Shown here: positions 1 through 9,387 of the stretch, piece after piece | Layout: every line of letters begins with the position of its first letter | Position numbering within the stretch: position 1 is the stretch's first letter | Assembly: GCA_947561715.1 (NCBI GenBank) | Contig: OX387198.1 | Span: forward strand, 19,819,145-19,883,144 | Reading direction: 5' to 3' | Length of the DNA stretch: 64,000 nt | DNA from: Ascidia mentula | Lineage: Eukaryota; Chordata; Ascidiacea; Phlebobranchia; Ascidiidae | Notes under the pieces: model-generated | Seen by the model: the letters and a program-made list of their open reading frames with translations, nothing else | Databases searched by the model: none | Told to the model about the DNA's origin: nothing | Position numbers and translations under genes: made by a program

Positions 1-72
1 GTAGTCATTTTTCTATTTGCACAAAGTATGCTTTGAATTGCTCATAAATGTCGTCAAAACAGACTAACAAAC

Positions 73-179
73 GTCTACGGCCATTCCAGTTTGAAAGCAC
101 CCGATCTCGTTCGATCTCGGCAGTTAAGCAACCTCAGGCTTGGATGGGTGACCGCCTAGGAATACCAAGTGTTGTAGTC
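73..179 (+). pseudogene. 5S rRNA copy 1, 11-nt deletion
   Basis: 107 nt. It lacks the 11 nt at about positions 70-80 of the 118-nt copy (between two CTTGG repeats), which overlaps the intermediate element and the edge of box C of the internal promoter. Probably non-functional. Confidence 0.85.
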
Positions 180-245
180 ATTTTACTGTTTGCACAAAGT
201 ATGCTTTGAATTGCCTGTAAATGTCGTCAAAACAGACTAACAAAC

Positions 246-363
246 GTCTACGGCCATACCAGGTTGAAAGCACCCGATCTCCTTCGATCTCGGCAGTTAA
301 GCAACCTTGGGCTTGGTTAGTAATTGGATGAGTGACCTCCTAGGAATACCAAGTGTTGTAGTC
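246..363 (+). rRNA. 5S rRNA copy 2, variant
   Basis: 118 nt, full length. It differs from the commonest copy by CTCCTTCG in the box A region and TAATTGGATGAG near box C, so activity is uncertain. It is repeated at 3488 and 5109. Confidence 0.85.
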
Positions 364-429
364 ATTTTTCTATTTAAACAAAGTATGCATTGAATTGCGA
401 ATAAAGATCGTCATAACAGACTAACAAAC

Positions 430-535
430 GTCTAAGGCTATACCAGGTTAAAAGCACCGATCTCGTTCGATCTCGGCAGTTAAGCAACCTCAGGCTTGGA
501 TGGGTTACCGCCTAGGAATACCAAGTGTTGTAGTC
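430..535 (+). pseudogene. 5S rRNA copy 3, 11-nt plus 1-nt deletion
   Basis: 106 nt. It carries the 11-nt internal deletion, loses one C in the CACCCGAT block, and starts GTCTAAGGC. Confidence 0.85.
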
Positions 536-601
536 ATTTTACTGTTTGCACAAAGTATGCATTGAATTGCGCATAAAGATCGTCATAACAGACTAACAAA
601 C

Positions 602-718
602 GTCTAAGTCTATACCAGGTTAAAAGCACCGATCTCGTTCGATCTCGGCAGTTAAACAACATCGGGCTTGGTTAATATTTGGTTGGGTGATTGCCTAGGA
701 ATACCAAGTGTTGTAGTC
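602..718 (+). rRNA. 5S rRNA copy 4, divergent
   Basis: 117 nt. It starts GTCTAAGTC, lacks one C near position 29 and has TTAATATTTGGTTGGG near box C. Probably a degenerate copy. Confidence 0.7.
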
Positions 719-784
719 ATTTTACTGTTTGCACAAAGTAAGCTTTGAATTGCCTGTAAATGTCGTCAAAACAGACTAACAAAC

Positions 785-902
785 GTCTACGGCCATACCA
801 GGTTGAAAGCACCCGATCTCGTTCGATCTCGGCAGTTAAGCAACCTCGGGCTTGCTTAGTACTTGGATGGGTGACCGCCTAGGAATACCAAGTGTTGTAG
901 TC
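785..902 (+). rRNA. 5S rRNA copy 5, near consensus
   Basis: 118 nt. It keeps the intact head, the GATCTCGTTCGATCTCGG block and the TAGTACTTGGATGGG block. GCTTGCTTAG replaces GCTTGGTTAG. A T5 run follows. Confidence 0.95.
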
Positions 903-968
903 ATTTTTCTATTTACACAAAGTATGCTTTGAATTGCGCATAAAGATCGTCAAAACAGACTTACAAAC

Positions 969-1086
969 GTCTACGGCCGTACCACGTTGGAAGCACCCGA
1001 TCTCGTTCGATCTCGGCAGTTAAGCAACCTCGGGCTTGGTTAGTACTTGGATGGGTGATTGCCTAGGAATACCAAGTGTTGTAGTC
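969..1086 (+). rRNA. 5S rRNA copy 6
   Basis: 118 nt. Head variant GGCCGTACCACGTTGGAAG, with intact internal promoter blocks and GATTGCC in place of GACCGCC. T5 terminator. Confidence 0.92.
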
Positions 1087-1152
1087 ATTTTTCTATTTGC
1101 ACAAAGTATGCTTTGAATTGCTCATAAATGTCGTCAAAACAGACTAACAAAC

Positions 1153-1259
1153 GTCTACGGCCATTCCAGTTTGAAAGCACCCGATCTCGTTCGATCTCGG
1201 CAGTTAAGCAACCTCAGGCTTGGATGGGTGACCGCCTAGGAATACCACGTGTTGTAGTC
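1153..1259 (+). pseudogene. 5S rRNA copy 7, 11-nt deletion
   Basis: 107 nt with the CTTGG-bounded deletion. Same type as copy 1 but ending ACCACGTG. Confidence 0.85.
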
Positions 1260-1325
1260 ATTTTACTGTTTGCACAAAGTATGCTTTGAATTGCCTGTAA
1301 ATGTCGTCAAAACAGACTAACAAAC

Positions 1326-1432
1326 GTCTACGGCCATACCAGGTTGAAAGCACCCGATCTCGTTCGATTTCGGCAGTTAAACAACCTCAGGCTTGGATGG
1401 GTGACCGCCTAGGAATACCAAGTGTTGTAGTC
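1326..1432 (+). pseudogene. 5S rRNA copy 8, 11-nt deletion
   Basis: 107 nt, the same deletion, with GATTTCGG in place of GATCTCGG. Confidence 0.85.
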
Positions 1433-1498
1433 ATTTTACTGTTTGCACAAAGTATGCTTTGAGTTGCCTGTAAATGTCGTCTAAACAGACTAACAAAC

Positions 1499-1605
1499 GT
1501 CTACGGCCATACCAGGTTGAAAGCACCCGATCTCGTTCGATTTCGGCAGTTAAACAACCCCAGGCTTGGATGGGTGACCGCCTAGGAATACCAAGTGTTG
1601 TAGTC
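1499..1605 (+). pseudogene. 5S rRNA copy 9, 11-nt deletion
   Basis: 107 nt. Close neighbour of copy 8, probably a local duplicate. Confidence 0.85.
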
Positions 1606-1671
1606 ATTTTACGATTTGCACAAAGTATGCTTTGAATTGCCCATAAATGTCGTCAAAACAGACTAACAAAC

Positions 1672-1789
1672 GTCTACGGCCATATCAGGTTGAAAGCACC
1701 CGATCTCGTTCGATCTCGGCAGTTAAGCAACCTCGGGCTTGGTTAGTACTTGGATGGATGACCGCCTAGGAATACCAAGTGTTGTAGTC
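1672..1789 (+). rRNA. 5S rRNA copy 10, near consensus
   Basis: 118 nt with GGTTAGTACTTGGATGG intact. Minor changes (CATATCAGG, GGATGACC). Confidence 0.93.
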
Positions 1790-1855
1790 ATTTTTCTATT
1801 TAAACAAAGTATGCATTGAATTGCGCATAAAGATCGTCATAACAGACTAAAAAAC

Positions 1856-1972
1856 GTCTAAGGCCATACCAGGTTGAAAGCACCGTTCTCGTTCGAACTC
1901 GGCAGTTAAGCAACCTCGGGCTTGGTTAGTATTTGTTTGGGTGATCGCCAAGGAATACCAGGTGTTGTAGTC
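1856..1972 (+). rRNA. 5S rRNA copy 11, divergent
   Basis: 117 nt, with CACCGTTCTCGTTCGAACTC and TATTTGTTTGGG at the promoter blocks. Likely a degenerate copy. Confidence 0.7.
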
Positions 1973-2038
1973 ATTTTTCTATTTACACAAAGTATGCTTT
2001 GAATTACGCATAAAGATCGTCAAAACAGACTAACAAAC

Positions 2039-2156
2039 GTCTACGGCCATACCAGGTTGAAAGCACCCGATCTCGTTCGATCTCGGCAGTTAAGCAACCT
2101 CGGGCTTGCTTAGTACTTGGATGGGTGACCGCCTAGGAATACCAAGTGTTGTAGTC
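2039..2156 (+). rRNA. 5S rRNA copy 12, near consensus
   Basis: 118 nt, the same type as copy 5 (GCTTGCTTAG). Confidence 0.95.
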
Positions 2157-2222
2157 ATTTTTTTATTTACACAAAGTATGCTTTGAATTGCGCATAAAGA
2201 TCGTCAAAACAGACTTACTAAC

Positions 2223-2340
2223 GTCTACGGCCGTACCACGTTGGAAGCACCCGATCTCGTTCGATCTCGGCAGTTAAGCAACCTCGTGCTTGGTTAGTAC
2301 TTGGATGGGTGATTGCCTAGGAATACCAAGTGTTGTAGTC
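2223..2340 (+). rRNA. 5S rRNA copy 13
   Basis: 118 nt, the type of copy 6, with CTCGTGCTTGG. Confidence 0.9.
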
Positions 2341-2406
2341 ATTTTTCTATTTGCACAAAGTATGCTTTGAATTGCTCATAAATGTCGTCAAAACAGACTA
2401 ACAAAC

Positions 2407-2513
2407 GTCTACGGCCATTCCAGTTTGAAAGCACCCGATCTCGTTCGATCTCGGCAGTTAAGCAACCTCAGGCTTGGATGGGTGACCGCCTAGGAATACC
2501 AAGTGTTGTAGTC
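2407..2513 (+). pseudogene. 5S rRNA copy 14, 11-nt deletion
   Basis: 107 nt, the type of copy 1. Confidence 0.85.
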
Positions 2514-2579
2514 ATTTTACTGTTTGCACAAAGTATGCATTGAATTGCGAATATAGATCGTCATAACAGACTAACAAAC

Positions 2580-2696
2580 GTCTAAGGCTATACCAGGTTA
2601 AAAGCACCGATTTCGTTCGATCTCGGCAGTTAAACAACCTCGGGCTTGGTTAGTATTTGGTTGGGTGATTGCCTAGGAATACCAAGTGTTGTAGTC
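2580..2696 (+). rRNA. 5S rRNA copy 15, divergent
   Basis: 117 nt, with TAAGGCTATACC head and TTTGGTTGGG. A hybrid of types 3 and 4. Confidence 0.7.
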
Positions 2697-2762
2697 ATTT
2701 TACTGTTTGCACAAAGTATGCTTTGAATTGCCTGTAAATGTCGTCAAAACAGACTAACAAAC

Positions 2763-2880
2763 GTCTACGGCCATACCAGGTTGAAAGCACCCGATCTCCT
2801 TCGATCTCGGCAGTTAAGCAACCTTGGGCTTGGTTAGTATTTGTTTGGGTGATCGCCAAGGAATACCAGGTGTTGTAGTC
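2763..2880 (+). rRNA. 5S rRNA copy 16, hybrid
   Basis: 118 nt. The head is of type 2 and the tail of type 11, which suggests gene conversion or unequal exchange inside the gene. Confidence 0.78.
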
Positions 2881-2946
2881 ATTTTTCTATTTACACAAAG
2901 TATGCTTTGAATTACGCATAAAGATCGTCAAAACAGACTAACAAAC

Positions 2947-3064
2947 GTCTACGGCCATACCAGGTTGAAAGCACCCGATCTCGTTCGATCTCGGCAGTTA
3001 AGCAACCTCGGGCTTGCTTAGTACTTGGATGGGTGACCGCCTAGGAATACCAAGTGTTGTAGTC
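2947..3064 (+). rRNA. 5S rRNA copy 17, near consensus
   Basis: 118 nt, the type of copy 5. Confidence 0.95.
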
Positions 3065-3130
3065 ATTTTTCTATTTACACAAAGTATGCTTTGAATTGCG
3101 CATAAAGATCGTCAAAACAGACTTACAAAC

Positions 3131-3248
3131 GTCTACGGCCGTACCACGTTGGAAGCACCCGATCTCGTTCGATCTCGGCAGTTAAGCAACCTCGGGCTTG
3201 GTTAGTACTTGGATGGGTGATTGCCTAGGAATACCAAGTGTTGTAGTC
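3131..3248 (+). rRNA. 5S rRNA copy 18
   Basis: 118 nt, the type of copy 6. Confidence 0.92.
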
Positions 3249-3314
3249 ATTTTTCTATTTGCACAAAGTATGCTTTGAATTGCTCATAAATGTCGTCAAA
3301 ACAGACTAACAAAC

Positions 3315-3421
3315 GTCTACGGCCATTCCAGTTTGAAAGCACCCGATCTCGTTCGATCTCGGCAGTTAAGCAACCTCAGGCTTGGATGGGTGACCGCCTA
3401 GGAATACCAAGTGTTGTAGTC
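3315..3421 (+). pseudogene. 5S rRNA copy 19, 11-nt deletion
   Basis: 107 nt. Duplicate of copy 1, 3242 bp downstream. Confidence 0.85.
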
Positions 3422-3487
3422 ATTTTACTGTTTGCACAAAGTATGCTTTGAATTGCCTGTAAATGTCGTCAAAACAGACTAACAAAC

Positions 3488-3605
3488 GTCTACGGCCATA
3501 CCAGGTTGAAAGCACCCGATCTCCTTCGATCTCGGCAGTTAAGCAACCTTGGGCTTGGTTAGTAATTGGATGAGTGACCTCCTAGGAATACCAAGTGTTG
3601 TAGTC
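3488..3605 (+). rRNA. 5S rRNA copy 20, variant
   Basis: 118 nt. Duplicate of copy 2 at +3242. Confidence 0.85.
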
Positions 3606-3671
3606 ATTTTTCTATTTAAACAAAGTATGCATTGAATTGCGAATAAAGATCGTCATAACAGACTAACAAAC

Positions 3672-3777
3672 GTCTAAGGCTATACCAGGTTAAAAGCACC
3701 GATCTCGTTCGATCTCGGCAGTTAAGCAACCTCAGGCTTGGATGGGTTACCGCCTAGGAATACCAAGTGTTGTAGTC
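3672..3777 (+). pseudogene. 5S rRNA copy 21, 11-nt plus 1-nt deletion
   Basis: 106 nt. Duplicate of copy 3 at +3242. Confidence 0.85.
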
Positions 3778-3843
3778 ATTTTACTGTTTGCACAAAGTAT
3801 GCATTGAATTGCGCATAAAGATCGTCATAACAGACTAACAAAC

Positions 3844-3960
3844 GTCTAAGTCTATACCAGGTTATAAGCACCGATCTCGTTCGATCTCGGCAGTTAAACA
3901 ACATCGGGCTTGGTTAGTATTTGGTTGGGTGATTGCCTAGGAATACCAAGTGTTGTAGTC
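3844..3960 (+). rRNA. 5S rRNA copy 22, divergent
   Basis: 117 nt. Duplicate of copy 4 at +3242. Confidence 0.7.
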
Positions 3961-4026
3961 ATTTTACTGTTTGCACAAAGTAAGCTTTGAATTGCCTGTA
4001 AATGTCGTCAAAACAGACTAACAAAC

Positions 4027-4144
4027 GTCTACGGCCATACCAGGTTGAAAGCACCCGATCTCGTTCGATCTCGGCAGTTAAGCAACCTCGGGCTTGCTTA
4101 GTACTTGGATGGGTGACCGCCTAGGAATACCAAGTGTTGTAGTC
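4027..4144 (+). rRNA. 5S rRNA copy 23, near consensus
   Basis: 118 nt. Duplicate of copy 5 at +3242. Confidence 0.95.
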
Positions 4145-4210
4145 ATTTTTCTATTTACACAAAGTATGCTTTGAATTGCGCATAAAGATCGTCAAAACAG
4201 ACTTACAAAC

Positions 4211-4328
4211 GTCTACGGCCGTACCACGTTGGAAGCACCCGATCTCGTTCGATCTCGGCAGTTAAGCAACCTCGGGCTTGGTTAGTACTTGGATGGGTGA
4301 TTGCCTAGGAACACCAAGTGTTGTAGTC
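4211..4328 (+). rRNA. 5S rRNA copy 24
   Basis: 118 nt. Duplicate of copy 6 at +3242, with AACACC near the 3' end. Confidence 0.92.
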
Positions 4329-4394
4329 ATTTTTCTATTTGCACAAAGTATGCTTTGAATTGCTCATAAATGTCGTCAAAACAGACTAACAAAC

Positions 4395-4501
4395 GTCTAC
4401 GGCCATTCCAGTTTGAAAGCACCCGATCTCGTTCGATCTCGGCAGTTAAGCAACCTCAGGCTTGGATGGGTGACCGCCTAGGAATACCACGTGTTGTAGT
4501 C
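4395..4501 (+). pseudogene. 5S rRNA copy 25, 11-nt deletion
   Basis: 107 nt. Duplicate of copy 7 at +3242, sharing the private ACCACGTG ending. Confidence 0.85.
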
Positions 4502-4567
4502 ATTTTACTGTTTGCACAAAGTATGCTTTGAATTGCCTGTAAATGTCGTCAAAACAGACTAACAAAC

Positions 4568-4685
4568 GTCTACGGCCATACCAGGTTGAAAGCACCCGAT
4601 CTCGTTCGATCTCGGCAGTTAAGCAACCTCGGGCTTGCTTAGTACTTGGATGGGTGACCGCCTAGGAATACCAAGTGTTGTAGTC
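4568..4685 (+). rRNA. 5S rRNA copy 26, near consensus
   Basis: 118 nt, the type of copy 5. Confidence 0.95.
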
Positions 4686-4751
4686 ATTTTTCTATTTACA
4701 CAAAGTATGCTTTGAATTGCGCATAAAGATCGTCAAAACAGACTTACAAAC

Positions 4752-4869
4752 GTCTACGGCCGTACCACGTTGGAAGCACCCGATCTCGTTCGATCTCGGC
4801 AGTTAAGCAACCTCGGGCTTGGTTAGTACTTGGATGGGTGATTGCCTAGGAACACCAAGTGTTGTAGTC
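4752..4869 (+). rRNA. 5S rRNA copy 27
   Basis: 118 nt, the type of copy 24, 541 bp downstream of it. Confidence 0.92.
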
Positions 4870-4935
4870 ATTTTTCTATTTGCACAAAGTATGCTTTGAA
4901 TTGCTCATAAATGTCGTCAAAACAGACTAACAAAC

Positions 4936-5042
4936 GTCTACGGCCATTCCAGTTTGAAAGCACCCGATCTCGTTCGATCTCGGCAGTTAAGCAACCTCAG
5001 GCTTGGATGGGTGACCGCCTAGGAATACCACGTGTTGTAGTC
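4936..5042 (+). pseudogene. 5S rRNA copy 28, 11-nt deletion
   Basis: 107 nt, the type of copy 25. Confidence 0.85.
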
Positions 5043-5108
5043 ATTTTACTGTTTGCACAAAGTATGCTTTGAATTGCCTGTAAATGTCGTCAAAACAGAC
5101 TAACAAAC

Positions 5109-5226
5109 GTCTACGGCCATACCAGGTTGAAAGCACCCGATCTCCTTCGATCTCGGCAGTTAAGCAACCTTGGGCTTGGTTAGTAATTGGATGAGTGACC
5201 TCCTAGGAATACCAAGTGTTGTAGTC
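5109..5226 (+). rRNA. 5S rRNA copy 29, variant
   Basis: 118 nt. Duplicate of copy 2 at +4863. Confidence 0.85.
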
Positions 5227-5292
5227 ATTTTTCTATTTAAACAAAGTATGCATTGAATTGCGAATAAAGATCGTCATAACAGACTAACAAAC

Positions 5293-5398
5293 GTCTAAGG
5301 CTATACCAGGTTAAAAGCACCGATCTCGTTCGATCTCGGCAGTTAAGCAACCTCAGGCTTGGATGGGTTACCGCCTAGGAATACCAAGTGTTGTAGTC
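5293..5398 (+). pseudogene. 5S rRNA copy 30, 11-nt plus 1-nt deletion
   Basis: 106 nt. Duplicate of copy 3 at +4863. Confidence 0.85.
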
Positions 5399-5464
5399 AT
5401 TTTACTGTTTGCACAAAGTATGCATTGAATTGCGCATGAAGATCGTCATAACAGACTAACAAAC

Positions 5465-5581
5465 GTCTAAGTCTATACCAGGTTAAAAGCACCGATCTCG
5501 TTCGATCTCGGCAGTTAAACAACATCGGGCTTGGTTAGTATTTGGTTGGGTGATTGCCTAGGAATACCAAGTGTTGTAGTC
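5465..5581 (+). rRNA. 5S rRNA copy 31, divergent
   Basis: 117 nt. Duplicate of copy 4 at +4863. Confidence 0.7.
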
Positions 5582-5647
5582 ATTTTACTGTTTGCACAAA
5601 GTATGCTTTGAATTGCCTGTAAATGTCGTCAAAACAGACTAACAAAC

Positions 5648-5765
5648 GTCTACGGCCATACCAGGTTGAAAGCACCCGATCTCGTTCGATCTGGGCAGTT
5701 AAGCAACCTTGGGCTTGGTTAGTACTTGGATGGGTGACCTCCTAGGAATACCAAGTGTTGTAGTC
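5648..5765 (+). rRNA. 5S rRNA copy 32
   Basis: 118 nt with TTAGTACTTGGATGGG intact and GATCTGGGC replacing GATCTCGGC. Confidence 0.88.
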
Positions 5766-5831
5766 ATTTTTCTATTTAAACAAAGTATGCATTGAATTGC
5801 GAATAAAGATCTTCATAACAGACTAACAAAC

Positions 5832-5948
5832 GTCTACGGCCATACCAGGTTAACAGCACCGATCTCGTTCGATCTCGGCAGTTAAGCAACCTCGGGCTTG
5901 GTTAGTACTTGGATGGGTGACCGCCTAGGAATACCAAGTGTTGTAGTC
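5832..5948 (+). rRNA. 5S rRNA copy 33
   Basis: 117 nt. It lacks one C in CACCCGAT but has intact promoter blocks. Confidence 0.85.
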
Positions 5949-6014
5949 ATTTTTCTGTTTACCCAAATTATGCTTTGAATTGCGCATAAATGTCGTCAAA
6001 ACAGACTAATAAAC

Positions 6015-6122
6015 GTCTACGGCCATACCAGATTGAAAGCACCCGATCTCGGCAGTTAAGCAACCTCGGGCTTGGTTAGTACTTGGATGGGTGTCCGCCT
6101 TGGAATACCAAGTGTTGCATTC
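6015..6122 (+). pseudogene. 5S rRNA copy 34, 10-nt deletion
   Basis: 108 nt. One of the two GATCTCG repeats is lost (a different deletion from the 11-nt class), and the 3' end reads GTTGCATTC. This is the last full unit at the array edge. Confidence 0.85.
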
Positions 6123-6597
6123 ATTTTTCTATTTACGCAAAGTATGGTTTGTATTGCGCATAAAGATCGTCATAACAGACTAACAAACGTCTACGGCCGT
6201 AGGGAAACATGCGTGTTGCTACAATGGTTCCTGGTAATTCCCCTTACTAAATTTGTCAACATGTTGAAATCAACGCAATTTAAAAAATATTTCCCAACTA
6301 CACCAAAAAATAAAATACACCGATTTTATTCCAGGAACACTTAGTTCTGTTATGTTAATTTTGCATTGAATTTGGTTGTTTCAAATATCGGATGAGGGTA
6401 GAAATCTTCCTCCGGATCTTCTCCCTTTCCTCGTATGATCATCATCCCCAGATTTCCTCCTCCTTCTTTGTTCCTCATCCCACGATGGAATTTTCTTCGT
6501 ATCCGAGTTCGTTGTAGCGAGTAGCCAATCGTAAGGTCGCTTGCGCAGGCTGCAACGAGACTATTATTTTCACATTTTTTTCACAAAGCGAAAGCAC
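6123..6597. other. Array edge and 3' flank of the ankyrin gene
   Basis: Apart from the 5S stub and the 28-nt shared segment I see no gene. TTTATT at 6325-6330 is AATAAA on the minus strand and could end the ankyrin transcript. Confidence 0.5.
6189..6226 (+). repeat. 5S stub joined to a dispersed 28-nt sequence
   Basis: The first 13 nt of a 5S copy (6189-6201) run into a 28-nt segment at 6199-6226 that recurs exactly at 46684-46711. This marks the array breakpoint, probably an insertion or recombination junction. Confidence 0.7.
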
Positions 6598-7096
6598 TCA
6601 CGTGATTTTGTCACGCAAAGCTGCGGAAATGACGTCGGCACATTCCATGTGACCGTAAAGTCTCGCCAATGTCATCGGCGTGTCTTCATAACTACGACAG
6701 AAACATGCAAATGATATGTTTGACTTAATTCATTGACTTACTTGTCGATTGCTGTTTCGTCACCTCCGTTTTCTATCAAAATTCTGAGAATATCGTTTCT
6801 ACCACTTTCGGCAGCAAAGTGCGCGGCTGTTTTGCCTTCATCGTTACGCATGGTTGGGTTTGCTCCAGCCTGAAATAATAAGGAAATTTATTTCTTTGAA
6901 ACGAATCACGTCACCAGCAAACCAAAAGTAAGAGTTTGACGGATCTGACGTTTCCGGAAATGACGCCACACATCAGTGGAGTTCGACCCCCCCAATCTTC
7001 GTCTCTTTCGTCTTTGTTAAATTTTTGCTGATCAAGTAAGTCTTCCAACCGCTCATTGTCACCAGAGGCAGCGCATTCGTGTAACACAGACATCAT
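6598..7096 (-). CDS. Small ankyrin-repeat protein, ANKRD66-like
   Basis: Three-exon minus-strand gene: 7096-6923, 6869-6742 and 6691-6598, totalling 396 nt and 131 residues, with phases 0 and 2 that fit exactly. It starts at MMSVLHE and stops at TGA 6600-6598. The protein is almost wholly ankyrin repeats. Visible signatures are GRTPLMCGVISGN (about 38-50), LLLAGANPTMRNDEGKTAAH (about 57-76) and EDTPMTLARLYGH (about 104-116). Ankyrin repeats bind protein partners. Length, the D-W before the first G-R-T-P-L, and the A-H-F-A-A-E block recall vertebrate ANKRD66, from memory only. No transmembrane segment is seen. It lies beside the 5S array and faces away from the spinster gene. The exon 1 donor (gtttgc) is weak; I chose it because the repeat then reads through without a gap. 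Confidence 0.8.
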
Positions 7097-9387
7097 CACG
7101 TTCTTTTACTTTTCATTGATGATAATAACGGCCGGACCTTACACTAAAACTTTGTGAGCGAAACTTCAGTTTCGCAAAACCTAGTGATTTTAACAACTTT
7201 TCAATAAAATTGGAAGGGCAACATCACATCAAGACTGAACAAAACAAGAACATTTAAGTATAGTTTGAACATTGTTCTTGAGCTGCACCAAAAGCGAGTC
7301 GAAAAGTCCATACATTGCGCATTTGTTCCGTGGTTGGCTTCTGTGACACCTTTGTGTGCATAAACGAACAAACAGACTTGAAACCAAAGCGTTCAATATG
7401 AAGCCAACATAGAATTCACACTAAAGTTTTATACAAACTGACCCGTATTTAAAAAGTTATTTATATCCCATACTCACTTTGCTTCTAGTTGTTAAAAGTA
7501 CCCATGTTTGGTGGAACTCAAAAAAGTTGAGGCACTCTCTTTAAAAAAGTTACCTTCCTAACCATGGGTTATATCTGTATTCAATTCATATTTCGTATAC
7601 TCTTGTTTTAAACCTGTTATTTGAAGCCAACTCTGAGAATTAAAACAGATTCTGGCATTTAACAAAACAAAACCTTTTGAAACAGGGGCTTTATTACACA
7701 ACAAAGCAGACTTTCGTGGAACAATGGAAATGAGAAATCAACACCAATAACTGTTGTTTCCTTTTCCTCTGTCTTTCCAATGAAAGAAATCTTCGACCTT
7801 CTTGCCTGTGTTGCTCATCCTTCAACGAAAAACGAATGGGAACGCATCGATAAATTAAAGGTAATATTATCATCAAAAATTGTTAACTAGAAGCTCGGTT
7901 AGTGTTTACATAAAACCACAATATTCAACTTTGTCCGAAATTCTGTATTGTACTATTTAAAACTATACATATAGGCCACAAAGTTGAGTTTTACATTTTT
8001 TAGAAAGAATTCAAACTGATGCGCTCGCTTTTGCATTTCTATGTTACTCGATTAAGAAAATAAAACAAATATTTGATCGAAATAACATTAAGTGGAACTT
8101 GACGTTCTGTGGTGACCACCAAGTTTTGCGTGGCCACATAAAGGTTGGGAAACAGTGTACTGGACTACGTGTCAACTTACCTGTTTGTGTTGCTTTGGTG
8201 GCTTTTATTGAAACTACGCTGACAGAAACTGATGATGCGTATTTAGGCAAAATATATTTTTCTGACATAAAACATCCATAAAGCATCGACATTTCTGGCT
8301 TTACGCATAAACTTAATACCGCACATTTTTTTATCGTTGTTGGTTCAACAAAAATCACCAGATTAAATAATTTCCGCATGACTGCGTCTGACCTGTAGTA
8401 CCCTCTTCAGGCTTGTAGTAGCGCACGAGTGACCTTGCTGTTGTTTAAGAAAGATGCCGGCTTGTGTTGGGGCGAAAATGTACTTTGCTCTATAAATAAA
8501 GCCTTCTTCAGCAGTTGTGATTGAGCGAAGGTGACATTCCCACTTTACTTTGTCACCAAAGGCGTCAGAATATTGCATAGTATAAATATGCCAGTGTTGC
8601 TTGAAGTTTAAACTTTTCAACAATTTTAGATATTTTCCTGGTGTTTAACCATCAGGTTGTCTTTATTTGAAAACCTGTGGGTACTTTTTAGTGTATATGG
8701 TTGGTAATAATTACATTGTTGTCTGTTTGGATAATCAAAGGCGAGTTTAGGTGCTGCTACTGCGTCTGGTTTTTCATTCATAAAATCTCTATCTAGCCCA
8801 TAATATCAGTCTTCAGTACGCCTATTGTTTTCAATATGTTTTTTTTATAGTAGGAACGAAATTATAGTAGAATGGTAGATAAAAATTTAGACAGTGGAAC
8901 ATCTGGTCAGCATTGAAACAGGAAAACTTGGTTTATATCAGAATACTTTTGACTAATTTTCAGAAAAAACCTTTTGTCAGTAACAAGTTTGCTTCCACTA
9001 ATATAATTCTCCTGCTCCTTGTAGATATTGCAGAAAAAATCAACTTTATAATTTGCATACCAAGTGTTAACTTTTTGTAGGAAATATATCAAAAATTAAA
9101 ACATGAAAATGGCAAAAAGTTGGCCTGTGATTTTACGTAAAGTATTACTTACAATATCAATAATTAACAACAATTTTTACTTGGAAAAAATTTTTGATAC
9201 GTGTTACATTGAAATAGTTTTTGGCAGTTTTTGGAGTCTTGGTAGTTTTTCAGCACCATAAAGATTGTTGTAGATTTAACTATTTGTTTTCTCTGTAGTT
9301 TAGTGAAATCAAAGAAAGAATAATTTAGTGATTAAAAAAGTTGGTGTTAAGTGTAAAAAGGTGCATAGTTTTTCCACTGAAATCAGC
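7097..9387. other. Intergenic region between divergent genes
   Basis: About 2.3 kb between the ankyrin gene (-) and the spinster gene (+). Open frames at 8044-8379 (-), 8363-8623 (-) and 8099-8281 (+) overlap each other and show no family signature or convincing splice context. Promoters of both genes should lie here, but I can pick out no core element. Confidence 0.4.

Larger units (their letters stand above)
1..6201 (+). repeat. Tandem 5S rDNA array with higher-order structure
   Basis: About 34 head-to-tail 5S units with a period of 173-184 bp (5S region 106-118 nt plus a spacer near 66 nt). Most units end in TGTAGTC followed by a T4-T5 run, the usual RNA polymerase III stop. Twenty-two copies are 117-118 nt, eleven lack 11 nt and one lacks 10 nt. 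The array begins before the window (bases 1-6 are the 3' end of a copy). It ends at a 5' stub starting at 6189, where the sequence changes to non-rDNA. Blocks are themselves repeated: copies 19-25 lie exactly 3242 bp after copies 1-7, and copies 28-31 exactly 4863 bp after copies 1-4, which points to unequal exchange. Confidence 0.97.

Noticed and set aside
8044-8623. Overlapping minus-strand frames between the ankyrin and spinster genes
   Set aside because: No family signature and no splice context that links them.
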